Both the position numbers and the translations under genes were made by a program. 64,000 nt of DNA from Mycobacterium ostraviense (GTDB taxonomy: Bacteria; Actinomycetota; Actinomycetes; Mycobacteriales; Mycobacteriaceae): assembly GCF_002705925.1 (NCBI RefSeq), contig NZ_NKRE01000001.1, forward strand, positions 3,803,625-3,867,624, in the 5' to 3' direction. Below the pieces are notes generated by a model that ran no database searches, was not told the DNA's origin, and was given only the letters and a program-made list of their open reading frames with translations. Below are positions 8,137 through 16,122 of this stretch, one piece after another. The first letter of the stretch is position 1. Every line of letters begins with the position of its first letter.

Positions 8137-8453
8137 GCAGTCGCTGGCCGATAAGACGGGAACAGACTCCCTGTCCGGGGCGGCAATACCGATCGGGGTC
8201 GTCGGTAGCGTGCACGTCCACGTCGCTGATCCCGGTGTACCCATAGGCGGCACCGCCTCGGCCGTCTTGTGTCCACTGGTGTCAAGGTTGTCGATCGCAA
8301 AGTGGATCAAGCGGTTATATGCGATTTCTCGTCGAACTGGGCGCAAAACTAAGCTGCATAAGAAATCGCTGGCGTAGTAAAGCGTCCAGTCGCGCGATTC
8401 TTGGGAATGGTCTTTTGGGTATGCCCTAAGGCACGGCCGTAAATTTTTTCAGA
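8137..8453. other. Gene-free stretch of 317 bp
   Basis: No convincing gene on either strand. A minus-strand frame (8104-8346) and a plus-strand frame are open but show no motif, no ribosome binding site and no known domain. The stretch lies between two convergent small secreted-protein genes. An AT-rich segment near 8440 (TAAATTTTTTCAG) is the only local base-composition feature. Confidence 0.5.
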
Positions 8454-8720
8454 TTACTGCTGGCCTTGGCTCGGATGAAGATCAGAGAAATCGCTCGGAC
8501 CAGAGAAACCGTTCTTGATTGCCTGGGTCAGCTGTTGCGGGTTCGCAGTCGGTGCGTTGCCGAGGCTGTCGGGCGGGCAAGCCGTGGCGTCGGCACAGTT
8601 GAGCGCGAAGGAGCCGATGCCATCGGTGGGGTCCGCGGCAGGGTCGGCCATTGCGGGCGCTGCCACCCCGACGGCGGCACCGAGCACGATAGCCGCGCCG
8701 ATCAGTACTTTCGTCAACAT
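8454..8720 (-). CDS. Small secreted protein of unknown function
   Basis: The product is 88 residues from ATG at 8720, preceded by a good ribosome binding site (AGGAGA, 8 bases upstream). The first 29 residues form a signal peptide (LTKVLIGAAIVLGAAVGVA, cleavage after AMA before DPAAD). The mature part is about 59 residues with two Cys (LNCADATACPPD) and a Gln-rich tail. I do not recognise the family. It resembles the many short mycobacterial exported proteins with a CxnC pair. The upstream 212 bp hold no gene. Confidence 0.75.
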   Translation of the reverse strand: MLTKVLIGAAIVLGAAVGVAAPAMADPAADPTDGIGSFALNCADATACPPDSLGNAPTANPQQLTQAIKNGFSGPSDFSDLHPSQGQQ

Positions 8721-8932
8721 AGTTTTTCTCCTAGATAGGTTGCTTCGCATCGTACGCTCTGCCGGTCTCGGATGGTGGCGGTCGCAACTGTGCCCAGCCG
8801 CACCGCAAATCCGCTTGAACATTTCCGTCCAGGGCCGCGATTGTCTCTGCCAGCTGAGTCATGTCCGCAGCCATTGCCGGTGTGCTTCGTCGATCATTTT
8901 TGTACTCGTTCGGACCGTTTGGTCGGCAGTCA

Positions 8933-9310
8933 TCACCCAAAGCTTGCGGGGCCGCCCAGCGAGGATCCGAACGCCATCGCCAGTCCCGCGAGATAGGTCA
9001 CAATGACAATCGAAAGCCCCAGAGCGGGCCAGGTCCACTTCGTGGTGGCCCTGCGGCGCGCCACGACGAGCCCGGCAATGGCGACGACAACGCCAACCAG
9101 GATTCCGGCGAGGGTGACGACGCCGCCCGTGGCTAAGAGGTCGGGGTTGCAGGTCCCCTCGGGTGAGATCTTGTACGAGCAGCGGGCCGCATTGTTGAAG
9201 GCGTACGTGCCAAAGTAGGAGCCGATCGCCACCAGCGGCACCAGGACCGTCAGGATCGGCGTTAACACGATGTCGGCGGTGCTTCGCCGGCCGACTTCAT
9301 CAGGGGGCAT
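8933..9310 (-). CDS. Small membrane protein of unknown function
   Basis: From ATG at 9310 (ribosome binding site AGGAGC in front) the product has 125 residues. Three hydrophobic segments are visible: about 15-33 (ILTVLVPLVAIGSYFGTYA), 62-82 (GVVTLAGILVGVVVAIAGLV) and 93-115. A Cys pair lies in the loop between helices 1 and 2 (AARCSYKISPEGTCNP), which would face outside. An earlier in-frame start would add 22 residues without a hydrophobic start; I reject it because of the ribosome binding site. No domain recognised. Confidence 0.7.
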   Translation of the reverse strand: MPPDEVGRRSTADIVLTPILTVLVPLVAIGSYFGTYAFNNAARCSYKISPEGTCNPDLLATGGVVTLAGILVGVVVAIAGLVVARRRATTKWTWPALGLSIVIVTYLAGLAMAFGSSLGGPASFG

Positions 9311-9462
9311 CTCTTGCTCCTGTGTGACGTTGGGTGGTTGGCGTTGTCGGAGTTGGCAGCTTGGCCGCGTCCCCATAGTGAACTAGCCATTGCCACCGGC
9401 GACAATGTCTATCCGCAGGTCGCGGCGGCCCAATCTCCTTGCAACTCGCACTCTCAGAATGA

Positions 9463-9477
9463 GAGAATAGTGTTCTC
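9463..9477. promoter_or_regulatory. GAGAAT-type operator before the thiolase gene
   Basis: GAGAATAGTGTTCTC has 6 of 7 arm positions paired and ends 26 bp before the thiolase start at 9504. It matches the perfect sites at 2156 and 48337 except for the central base and one base of the right arm. It implies the thiolase-meaB unit belongs to the same regulon. No other gene shares this promoter closely; the membrane protein gene at 9310 starts 150 bp away on the other strand. Confidence 0.7.
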
Positions 9478-9503
9478 GCCCAACCTGTGGATGGAGAAGA
9501 CCT

Positions 9504-10655
9504 GTGCCAGAAGCCGTCATCGTGTCCGCCCTGCGTACGCCCATCGGCACCGCTCGCAAAGGAACCCTGCGCGACACCAGCGCGTTCGATCTGGCCCATC
9601 ACGTGGTCAGCGAAGCCGCAGTCGGTCTCGACCCGGCACTGGTCGACGACGTGATCCTGGGCGAGGGTCTCTACGGCGGCGGCGTGATCGCCCGCCACGC
9701 GGCCATCACCGCCGGCCTGAGCCACGTGCCCGGTCTTGCGAACAATCGGCACTGTGCGGCCGGGCAGGCGGCCGTGCAGAGCGCTGCGGCCGGTGTGCGC
9801 GCGGGAATGGATCAGCTCGTCATCGCCGGCGGAGTGAACTCGGCGTCCACCTCGCCGCGGTCTCGGATGCAGGTCGACGGCGAATGGGTCGACTGGTTCC
9901 CGCCGACCCACCCCGACCGGCCCGACGCGCCCAACCTGGACATGTCCATCACCGTGGGGTGGAACGCCGCGGTCAAAGCGGGCATCAGCCGCGAGGAGAT
10001 GGACGCGTGGGCGCTTCGGTCACACCGCAATGCGATTGCCGCGATCGACGAAGGCCGGTTCAAGGAAGAGATTGTGCCCATCGAGACCCCGCACGGGCTG
10101 TTCTCGGTCGACGAGCATCCACGCCGCGATACCACTATGGAGAAGCTGGCTGCGCTCAAGCCGTTGCATCCCGAAATAGCGGGCTTCTCGATCACCGCGG
10201 GTAATGCCTGCGGCGCCAACGACGGTGCCGCAGTGCTGACCATCGCCAGCGACCGGCTCAGTGACCGGCTGGGACTTCCCGCGTTGGCCCGCATCGTGTC
10301 CTGGGCATCCGTCGGTGTGGACCCGGCGGCCACCGGCTTGGCGCCTGTCGAGGTGATCCCGAAAGCCCTTGCCCGCGCAGGGCTTTCGATCTCCGACGTG
10401 GATCTGTTCGAAATCAACGAAGCGTTCGCGTCGATGTGTGTGGCCACCGTGAAAATGCTCGACCTCGACCCGGACCGGGTCAACGTCAGCGGCAGCGGCT
10501 GCTCGCTGGGCCATCCCGTGGCGGCAACCGGTGCCAGGATGCTGGCGACGCTGGTGCACGAACTGCGCCGCCGCGGCGGGGGAATCGGCATCGCGGCGAT
10601 GTGTGCCGGCGGCGGCATGGGTTCGACGACGGTCATCGAGGTTGCAGCGGCGTAA
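9504..10655 (+). CDS. Thiolase (acetyl-CoA acetyltransferase family)
   Basis: The 383-residue protein has the thiolase signatures: the nucleophilic Cys in NNRHCAAGQAAVQS near residue 89, the NEAFASM block near 310, and the C-terminal GSGCSLGHPVAATGARM and CAGGGMGST with the second catalytic Cys. The expected reaction is thiolytic cleavage of a 3-ketoacyl-CoA. The start is GTG at 9504, 26 bp behind the palindrome. A MeaB-like GTPase gene follows after 23 bp in the same direction. A second thiolase (59352) in this window suggests different chain or ring products. Confidence 0.9.
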   Translation: MPEAVIVSALRTPIGTARKGTLRDTSAFDLAHHVVSEAAVGLDPALVDDVILGEGLYGGGVIARHAAITAGLSHVPGLANNRHCAAGQAAVQSAAAGVRAGMDQLVIAGGVNSASTSPRSRMQVDGEWVDWFPPTHPDRPDAPNLDMSITVGWNAAVKAGISREEMDAWALRSHRNAIAAIDEGRFKEEIVPIETPHGLFSVDEHPRRDTTMEKLAALKPLHPEIAGFSITAGNACGANDGAAVLTIASDRLSDRLGLPALARIVSWASVGVDPAATGLAPVEVIPKALARAGLSISDVDLFEINEAFASMCVATVKMLDLDPDRVNVSGSGCSLGHPVAATGARMLATLVHELRRRGGGIGIAAMCAGGGMGSTTVIEVAAA

Positions 10656-10678
10656 CGAGCTATAGCGAGCCGTAACGC

Positions 10679-11563
10679 ATGGACATCGCCGATCTGATTG
10701 CCCGGGCGCGCAACGGATCTCCCCGCGCGGCAGGTCGGCTGCTGAGCCTCGTCGAGGGCGACCGGCGCGACGAGGTACTGGCCGCCATCGACCCTGCGCC
10801 GAAATCGGAGATCCGCGTCGTCGGCATCACCGGACCGCCGGGCGCCGGAAAATCGACGACGATCGCGGCCCTGGTCGGCGCCTACCGGGAGCGCGGCTGC
10901 CGGGTGGCGGTACTGGCCGTGGACCCGTCGTCGCCGTTCAGTGGGGGTGCCCTGCTCGGCGATCGGATCCGGATGGCCGCACACATCGACGACTCCGACG
11001 TACTGATCCGCTCGGTAGCCAGTCGCGGCCACCTCGGCGGTCTGGCCGCAGCAATTCCCGCCGCCATCCGGCTGCTGCAAGCCATCTGTTACGACGTCGT
11101 GCTGCTGGAAACCGTCGGAGTGGGCCAGTCGGAGATCGAGATCGCCGCCGTCGCCGACCCGACCGTCGTCATCCTCAACCCCGGCACGGGCGATGCGGTG
11201 CAGGCCGCCAAAGCGGGTCTGCTCGAGGTCGCCGACATCGTGGTGGTCAACAAGGCCGACCGAGACGGTGCCGAGCAGACCGTGCGGGATCTGCGCGCTG
11301 AAACCGATGCTCCCATCGTCAAACTCGCAGCCGCACGCGGTGACGGCGTCGCGGACTTGGTGGCCGCGATCGACGCACATCACCGCAACGACAGCCGGAA
11401 CCGCCGGCTGGTCCGTGCCCGCGCGCTGATCCTGTCATTGGCACACACCCGGCTGCGGGCCCGTGCCGACCTCGATCGGCTCGCCGAGTCGGTGGTCGAC
11501 GGCCACGACGATCCGTATACGGCGGCCGAACGGTTGTTGCCCCCGCACCCGCGACAGGACTGA
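10679..11563 (+). CDS. MeaB/ArgK-type GTPase (B12-mutase chaperone family)
   Basis: The protein is 294 residues of the SIMIBI G3E class: Walker A GPPGAGKST at 52-60, switch ETVGVGQSE at 144-152, and NKAD at 191-194. MeaB proteins load and protect adenosylcobalamin-dependent acyl-CoA mutases. No mutase subunit is encoded in the window, so the partner must be elsewhere. Co-transcription with a thiolase under the GAGAAT operator is unusual and suggests that the degraded substrate yields a branched acyl-CoA or propionyl-CoA needing a mutase. Confidence 0.85.
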   Translation: MDIADLIARARNGSPRAAGRLLSLVEGDRRDEVLAAIDPAPKSEIRVVGITGPPGAGKSTTIAALVGAYRERGCRVAVLAVDPSSPFSGGALLGDRIRMAAHIDDSDVLIRSVASRGHLGGLAAAIPAAIRLLQAICYDVVLLETVGVGQSEIEIAAVADPTVVILNPGTGDAVQAAKAGLLEVADIVVVNKADRDGAEQTVRDLRAETDAPIVKLAAARGDGVADLVAAIDAHHRNDSRNRRLVRARALILSLAHTRLRARADLDRLAESVVDGHDDPYTAAERLLPPHPRQD

Positions 11564-11699
11564 AACCCCCGACCGAAGCGCGGCCCAGCGCGCCGGGTGG
11601 AGGACACCACCTCCGTCGATCGGTGGACAGCATGATTCCGCCAGCAAAGTGCCCGCTCCCCCGACAGACACCGGAGGGGCGCCACGGCACTGTTATGTC

Positions 11700-11999
11700 A
11701 TGTCTTTCGTGACCAGTGAACCCGAGGCGCTGATCTCGGCAGCGGGGAACCTGCAGTCGATCGGTAGCGCCATGAACGCGAGTAATGCGGCCGCGATAGC
11801 TCCCATCACCGGCGTCGTACCGGCCGCCGCAGACGAGGTGTCGGCGTTGACCGCAGCACACTTCGCTGCCCACGGCGCTCTCTATCAAGCGGTCAGCGCA
11901 CAGGCCGCAGCGATTCACGAACTCTTTGTGACCACCCTCGGAGCCAGCGGCGGTTCCTATGCGGCGGCCGAGGCGGCCAACGCGATCGCAGCCCGCTAA
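11700..11999 (+). CDS. Stand-alone PE protein
   Basis: At 99 residues it is exactly a PE domain: starts MSFVTSEPEALISAAG, two long helices, and the YAAAEAANA C-terminus that provides the YxxxE type VII secretion signal. PE proteins pair with a PPE protein and are exported by ESX systems. The expected partner is the next reading frame, but it is broken (12018-12505). ATG at 11700 is set by the conserved MSF start. No ESX genes lie in the window. Confidence 0.9.
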   Translation: MSFVTSEPEALISAAGNLQSIGSAMNASNAAAIAPITGVVPAAADEVSALTAAHFAAHGALYQAVSAQAAAIHELFVTTLGASGGSYAAAEAANAIAAR

Positions 12000-12017
12000 G
12001 GACGGATTCCGCAGCGA

Positions 12018-12505
12018 ATGGTGTGCGGGGCGCTGCCGCCCGAGGTCAATTCCGGACGCAGGTACGCCGGGCCGGGGGCAGGATCGATACTGGCCGCCGC
12101 CGGCGGGTGGGATGGCCTGGCCGCCGAGTTGACCTGAGCATTTTCGGTACCCCGTTCTTCGTCTGCACTTCCTCCGCGGGGCTGATGATGTCGGCGATGT
12201 CGGCCTTCAAGGGCCTGTTCCCGGCGGCGGCCGCGGTCGGCAGCCAGATCGCGGCGGCGGCGGAGTCTGCTGCCGCGGGAGCCCTGGGTTCGGTGGGCAT
12301 GGCAGGCCTGACCGGCGCGGTGTCGGCCGCCCTGGGTGAGGCGGCGACTGTCGGCGGCTTGTCGATGCCAGCGGCGTGGGCCGCCTCCGCTCCCACCCTG
12401 AGTCATGCCGCGGTCGCGGCGTTGCCGGGCGCCGTCTCCGCCGGCGCTTCCTCGCTCGGCTCCGGCGCGGCCCCCGGTCTACTGGGCGGGCTGCCGCCGG
12501 CCTAG
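12018..12505 (+). pseudogene. PPE gene with large internal deletion
   Basis: The ATG at 12018 opens a PPE N-terminus (ALPPEVNSGRRYAGPGAGS...WDGLAAEL) that stops at TGA 12135-12137 after 39 codons. In another frame, from about 12138, the typical PPE C-terminal half appears, including a GGLSMPAAWA block of the PPE-SVP type, up to TAG at 12503-12505. The middle of the about 180-residue PPE domain is missing. An out-of-frame deletion explains both the loss and the frame change. It is the cognate position for the PE gene just upstream. Confidence 0.85.
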
Positions 12506-12519
12506 CCCTGCTTCGCCGG

Positions 12520-13842
12520 ATGCCTGATTCGAACACGTCACCCCACTCGTCCGGCGAGCATGGGTTTCCGGGCGTCATTTGGCTGCTGCTGGGCGGCAAC
12601 CTGGTGGTGCGCGCGGCAGGGTTCGCCTATCCGTTCATGGCGTTTCACGTGGCCGGGCGAGGGCATGCCGCGGGCGCTGTCGGCGCGGTCCTGGCCGCCT
12701 TCGGGGTCGGTTGGGCAGTGGGTCAGCTGACATGTGGCTGGCTGGTGGACCGCACCGGGCCGCGCGCGACGCTGGCGTCCACCATGCTGGTGGCGGCCAC
12801 GGTGCTGGTGCTGATGGCCCAGGCCGGTAGCGTGCCGGCATTGCTGATCGGCGCTCTGGTCACCGGTGTGGTCTACGACGCGCCGCGCCCGGTGCTGGGC
12901 GCCGCGATCGCCGAGTTGGTGCCCGATCCCGGGCGGCGGGCCAAGATCGACGCCTGGCGCTTCGGCTGGATCGTCAGCATTGGCCGGGCGATCACCGGCG
13001 GTGTGGGTGGTCTGCTCGCCGGCTGGTCGGGCGTGCCCGTGCTGTTCTGGATCAACGCCGTTGCGTGCGCGATGCTGGCGCTGCTGGCGGTCTGCTGCAT
13101 CCGCGCCAGGGAGCATCGCCGGTCCCCGGCGGTCACCCAGCCGGCTGACATCGGTTACCGCGGAGCGTTTTCGGATGCTCGGCTGGTCCTGCTTCTCGGG
13201 TCCAGCCTCGCGACGCTGACGGCGGTCCGTGGTCTTTATGCCGCGGTACCCATGCTGATGGCCGACAGCGGTTTGGGCGCAGGCGAATTCGGCTGGGCGC
13301 AACTGGCCAATGCCGTTGCCGGTATTGGACTGACCCCGGTGATGACACCGTGGCTGGGCCGAAAAGCGGCGGCCCGGTTTCGTCCGAGGCTCGACATCCT
13401 GGCCGTCGCCGGCGTGTGGACGGCGGTGAGCATGTCGGGCGCCGCGCTGGCACACACCACCCTCGGCTTCACCGTCGCCACAGCGGTCTGCACCCCGGGC
13501 GAGATCGCCTGGTTCGTGATCGCCGCCGGCATCGTGCATCGGATCGCTCCGCCCGCCAATGGCGGCCGTTACCACGGCGTCTGGTCCATGACGCTGGCTA
13601 TCGCTTCAGTGGTAGCCCCAATCCTCGCCTCCTACAGCCTAATTCATGGCGGCCATCGTCTGGTGGCGATCGTCACCGTGACGGTCGGGCTGACCGGCGC
13701 CGCGCTGTGTCTACCGCTGGCCCGCACGCTGGGCCGGTCCACTTCAGTTCCGGTCCTGAGTCACCCTGAGGCGGTGCCACTTTGCCGCACACGCCACGTC
13801 ACCGGCGTCGAGCAGCCGGGCCTCCAAGCCGCGCCGAGGTGA
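12520..13842 (+). CDS. MFS transporter
   Basis: From ATG at 12520 the product has 440 residues with about twelve hydrophobic helices. The MFS loop 2-3 motif reads GWLVDRTGPR and a second half begins near residue 210. Substrate unknown; the closest general class is drug/metabolite efflux. A longer frame begins at 12376 but overlaps the PPE remnant and carries an Arg-rich non-membrane leader, so I reject it. The histidine kinase gene follows on the same strand. Confidence 0.85.
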   Translation: MPDSNTSPHSSGEHGFPGVIWLLLGGNLVVRAAGFAYPFMAFHVAGRGHAAGAVGAVLAAFGVGWAVGQLTCGWLVDRTGPRATLASTMLVAATVLVLMAQAGSVPALLIGALVTGVVYDAPRPVLGAAIAELVPDPGRRAKIDAWRFGWIVSIGRAITGGVGGLLAGWSGVPVLFWINAVACAMLALLAVCCIRAREHRRSPAVTQPADIGYRGAFSDARLVLLLGSSLATLTAVRGLYAAVPMLMADSGLGAGEFGWAQLANAVAGIGLTPVMTPWLGRKAAARFRPRLDILAVAGVWTAVSMSGAALAHTTLGFTVATAVCTPGEIAWFVIAAGIVHRIAPPANGGRYHGVWSMTLAIASVVAPILASYSLIHGGHRLVAIVTVTVGLTGAALCLPLARTLGRSTSVPVLSHPEAVPLCRTRHVTGVEQPGLQAAPR

Positions 13843-13981
13843 CGTCGTGGGCGCACGCGTTCATCACAGCTCGACCCGTGCGGTGTCCCCTGGTCGGAGG
13901 AACGGGCGCTCATCAAGCGATGGGCCCGATCGGCGGGCTCCGCATCCGGCGGTGAAGCGCCGCCGTGAGTACGGTGTTCCC

Positions 13982-15202
13982 GTGGCAATCGCCAGCGACG
14001 TGGAACTGGAGCGGGTACGCAGCCTGCACCAGCTGCGCTCGTACCGGATCGTCTCGGTACTTCGCATCGGGGTCCTGGTGTTCGTCATTGCCGCGATGAT
14101 CGTCGGCACCCCAGAGCGCGAATGGGCCCAGCAATCTGTCTTGGTCGCTTTGTATGGCATTGCCGCACTGTGTGCCCTGGCATTGGCCTTTTCCCGGGTG
14201 CGACGACAGCTCGGAGCGGGGGAATCGTCGGGCGTGCGCCGGTGGGAACCTCTGGTGTTCACCGCGGTCGACATCGTGGCGTTGACCGGCCTGCAGCTGC
14301 TGTCCGCCCACGGATTCTATCCACTGCTGATCATGACGTTGCTGCCGGTCCTGGCGGGTGTCGATATCTCGTCACGGCGAACTATGACGGTGCTGGCGTT
14401 CAGCCTGCTCGGGTTCGTGCTGGCGGGGGTCCACGACGGCGTGCTCTTCGGCCCGTCAGGCTGGCCACATACCGCTTTTCTCTTCTCAATGTATGCATTT
14501 CTGTGCGCCACAGCGTTGGTGGTGGTGCGTATCGAGGAGCGCCATATTCGCTCGGTGGCCGGGTTGAGCGCGTTGCGCGAGGAGTTGCTGGCTCAGACCA
14601 TGACGGCCTCTGAGGTGTTGCAGCGCCGGATATCGGAGTCCATTCACGACGGGCCGCTGCAAGACGTGCTGGCCGCGCGCCAGGAACTTGTCGAGCTGCA
14701 GATCGCATGGCCGGGCGACGAGCGGGTGGACCGAGCGTTGGCCGGCTTGCAGGATGCCTCGGAACGGCTGCGCCAGGCCACCTTTGAGCTGCATCCGGCC
14801 GTCCTCGAGCAAGTCGGGCTGGGGGCGGCGGTCGAACAGCTGGCCGCCTCCACCGCGGCGCGTTCGGGCATCCAGATCAGCAGCGACATCGACTATCCGG
14901 TGCGCAATGAGATCGACCCGATCGTGTTCGGTGTGGCCCGTGAGTTGCTGTCGAACGTGGTGCGCCATTCCCGGGCCCGCACTGCGTCGGTCAGCCTCGG
15001 GATCATCGACGACACCTGCGTTTTGGATGTCGCCGACGACGGCGTGGGAATCAGCGGCGACACCATGGCCCGTCGCCTCGGCGAGGGGCACATCGGCCTG
15101 GCCTCGCATCGGGCCCGGGTCGACGCCGCCGGGGGCATATTCGTTTTTCTGGATACCCGGGCGGGCACCCACGTCCGCGTGGAAGTACCGCTGAAATCCT
15201 GA
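13982..15202 (+). CDS. NarL-type sensor histidine kinase, copy 1
   Basis: The protein has 406 residues from GTG at 13982; its paralogue at 16123 has the same length from the matching GTG, which fixes the start. An N-terminal membrane sensor has about six helices (residues 25-195). Then follow the HisKA_3 dimer domain with phospho-acceptor H222 in ISESIHDGPLQD and a HATPase domain with N-box ARELLSNVVRHSRA, DVADDGVGI and GHIGLASHRARV. It would sense an unknown signal at the membrane and phosphorylate the NarL-type regulator encoded next to it in opposite orientation. The C-terminal 200 residues are nearly identical to copy 2. Confidence 0.9.
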   Translation: MAIASDVELERVRSLHQLRSYRIVSVLRIGVLVFVIAAMIVGTPEREWAQQSVLVALYGIAALCALALAFSRVRRQLGAGESSGVRRWEPLVFTAVDIVALTGLQLLSAHGFYPLLIMTLLPVLAGVDISSRRTMTVLAFSLLGFVLAGVHDGVLFGPSGWPHTAFLFSMYAFLCATALVVVRIEERHIRSVAGLSALREELLAQTMTASEVLQRRISESIHDGPLQDVLAARQELVELQIAWPGDERVDRALAGLQDASERLRQATFELHPAVLEQVGLGAAVEQLAASTAARSGIQISSDIDYPVRNEIDPIVFGVARELLSNVVRHSRARTASVSLGIIDDTCVLDVADDGVGISGDTMARRLGEGHIGLASHRARVDAAGGIFVFLDTRAGTHVRVEVPLKS

Positions 15203-15248
15203 TTGCGGCACGCGATTGCTGGCCAAGAGGCAGTGAGTCGAGCGGCAG

Positions 15249-15893
15249 TCAGTCGAGCAGGCCCTGCCGCATGGCTTCGGCCACCGCGGCCGCACGGTCG
15301 CTGACGCCCAGCTTTTCGTAGAGCCGCTGCACATGGGTCTTGACCGTCGACGGCGCCACATACAGTTCGCCGGCGATCGCGGGGATGCTCTGGCCGCGGG
15401 CAATACGATTGAGCACCTCCCGCTCGCGGGCGCTGAGCACCGGAGCCGTCGGGGCCGCTCGCTGGCGGATCTCGCCGGCAAGGCCGCCAACCAAGGAGGG
15501 CGCGACGACGTCGCGTCCCTTGGCGCAATCAAGCACGGCTTTGACGATCTCGGTGCGTGTCGAATCCTTCAGCAGGAACCCGGCGGCGCCCTGCTGCAAT
15601 GCCTGGTAGACGATCGCCGATTCGTCGTGCGCCGAAATCAGCAGCACGCGGGTCGGCAAGTCGTAGCTGCGCACCGCGGCGGCCACCTGGGCACCGTCCA
15701 TGCCCGGCATCCGGTAGTCGAGCAAGGCAACGTCGGGCAACTCCGTCTTGATCAACTCCAGCGCCGTCGCGCCATCATCGGCCTCACCGACCACGTTGAC
15801 CGAGCCGCTCAGGGAAAGCGCGCGCACCACGCCCTCGCGGAAAAGCGGGTGGTCATCGCCGACCACCACACGGACTTTCTCGGGCGCCGTCAT
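15249..15893 (-). CDS. NarL/LuxR-type response regulator
   Basis: The 214-residue protein has a receiver domain with acidic pair D13-D14, phospho-acceptor D59 in VALLDYRMPG and Lys in FLLKDS near 108. A C-terminal LuxR-type helix-turn-helix (LSAREREVLNRIARG... to ...VKTHVQRLYEKLGV, about 149-195) follows. It lies between two histidine kinase genes, convergent with the first and divergent from the second. Seven 11-bp direct repeats start at its initiation codon and run through its leader, a likely site of autoregulation. Target genes are not evident. Confidence 0.92.
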   Translation of the reverse strand: MTAPEKVRVVVGDDHPLFREGVVRALSLSGSVNVVGEADDGATALELIKTELPDVALLDYRMPGMDGAQVAAAVRSYDLPTRVLLISAHDESAIVYQALQQGAAGFLLKDSTRTEIVKAVLDCAKGRDVVAPSLVGGLAGEIRQRAAPTAPVLSAREREVLNRIARGQSIPAIAGELYVAPSTVKTHVQRLYEKLGVSDRAAAVAEAMRQGLLD

Positions 15894-15965
15894 GTCCGCG
15901 TCAAGTCCCTGTCATGTCCGGGTCATGTCCCTGTTATTTCCGGGTCATGTCCGGGTCATGTCCAT
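15889..15965. repeat. Seven tandem 11-bp repeats at the regulator start
   Basis: Units in order: GTCATGTCCGC, GTCAAGTCCCT, GTCATGTCCGG, GTCATGTCCCT, GTTATTTCCGG, GTCATGTCCGG, GTCATGTCCAT. The first unit contains the start codon of the response regulator (complement of CAT at 15891-15893). The 11-bp spacing places every unit on about the same face of the helix. The array lies in the divergent region between regulator and second kinase gene, whose start is 157 bp further. An operator array or slipped-strand expansion are both possible. Confidence 0.85.
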
Positions 15966-16122
15966 GTCGGCCGACCATGGCGATGAGTGTAGCCGTTCGC
16001 CGCGACCATCTGCCCGCAATTCCTGGACAACTCGCGGGCCCGCTCGACAGTTTGCTCCGGCGGATCGGCGATATTGCCGCGCAACACCCAATCGCATCCG
16101 CGGTCATGACTACGGTGTTCTT

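Noticed and set aside
8104..8346. Possible small gene on the minus strand in the gap after the DUF732 gene
   Set aside because: No ribosome binding site, no motif, and it runs into the end of the DUF732 gene on the other strand.
9812..11383. Minus-strand frame of 523 codons opposite thiolase and meaB genes
   Set aside because: It contains no motif, crosses two real genes and has the composition of a high-GC shadow frame.
15889..15965. 11-bp repeats considered as a CRISPR array
   Set aside because: Units are contiguous without spacers and far too short; no cas genes are present.
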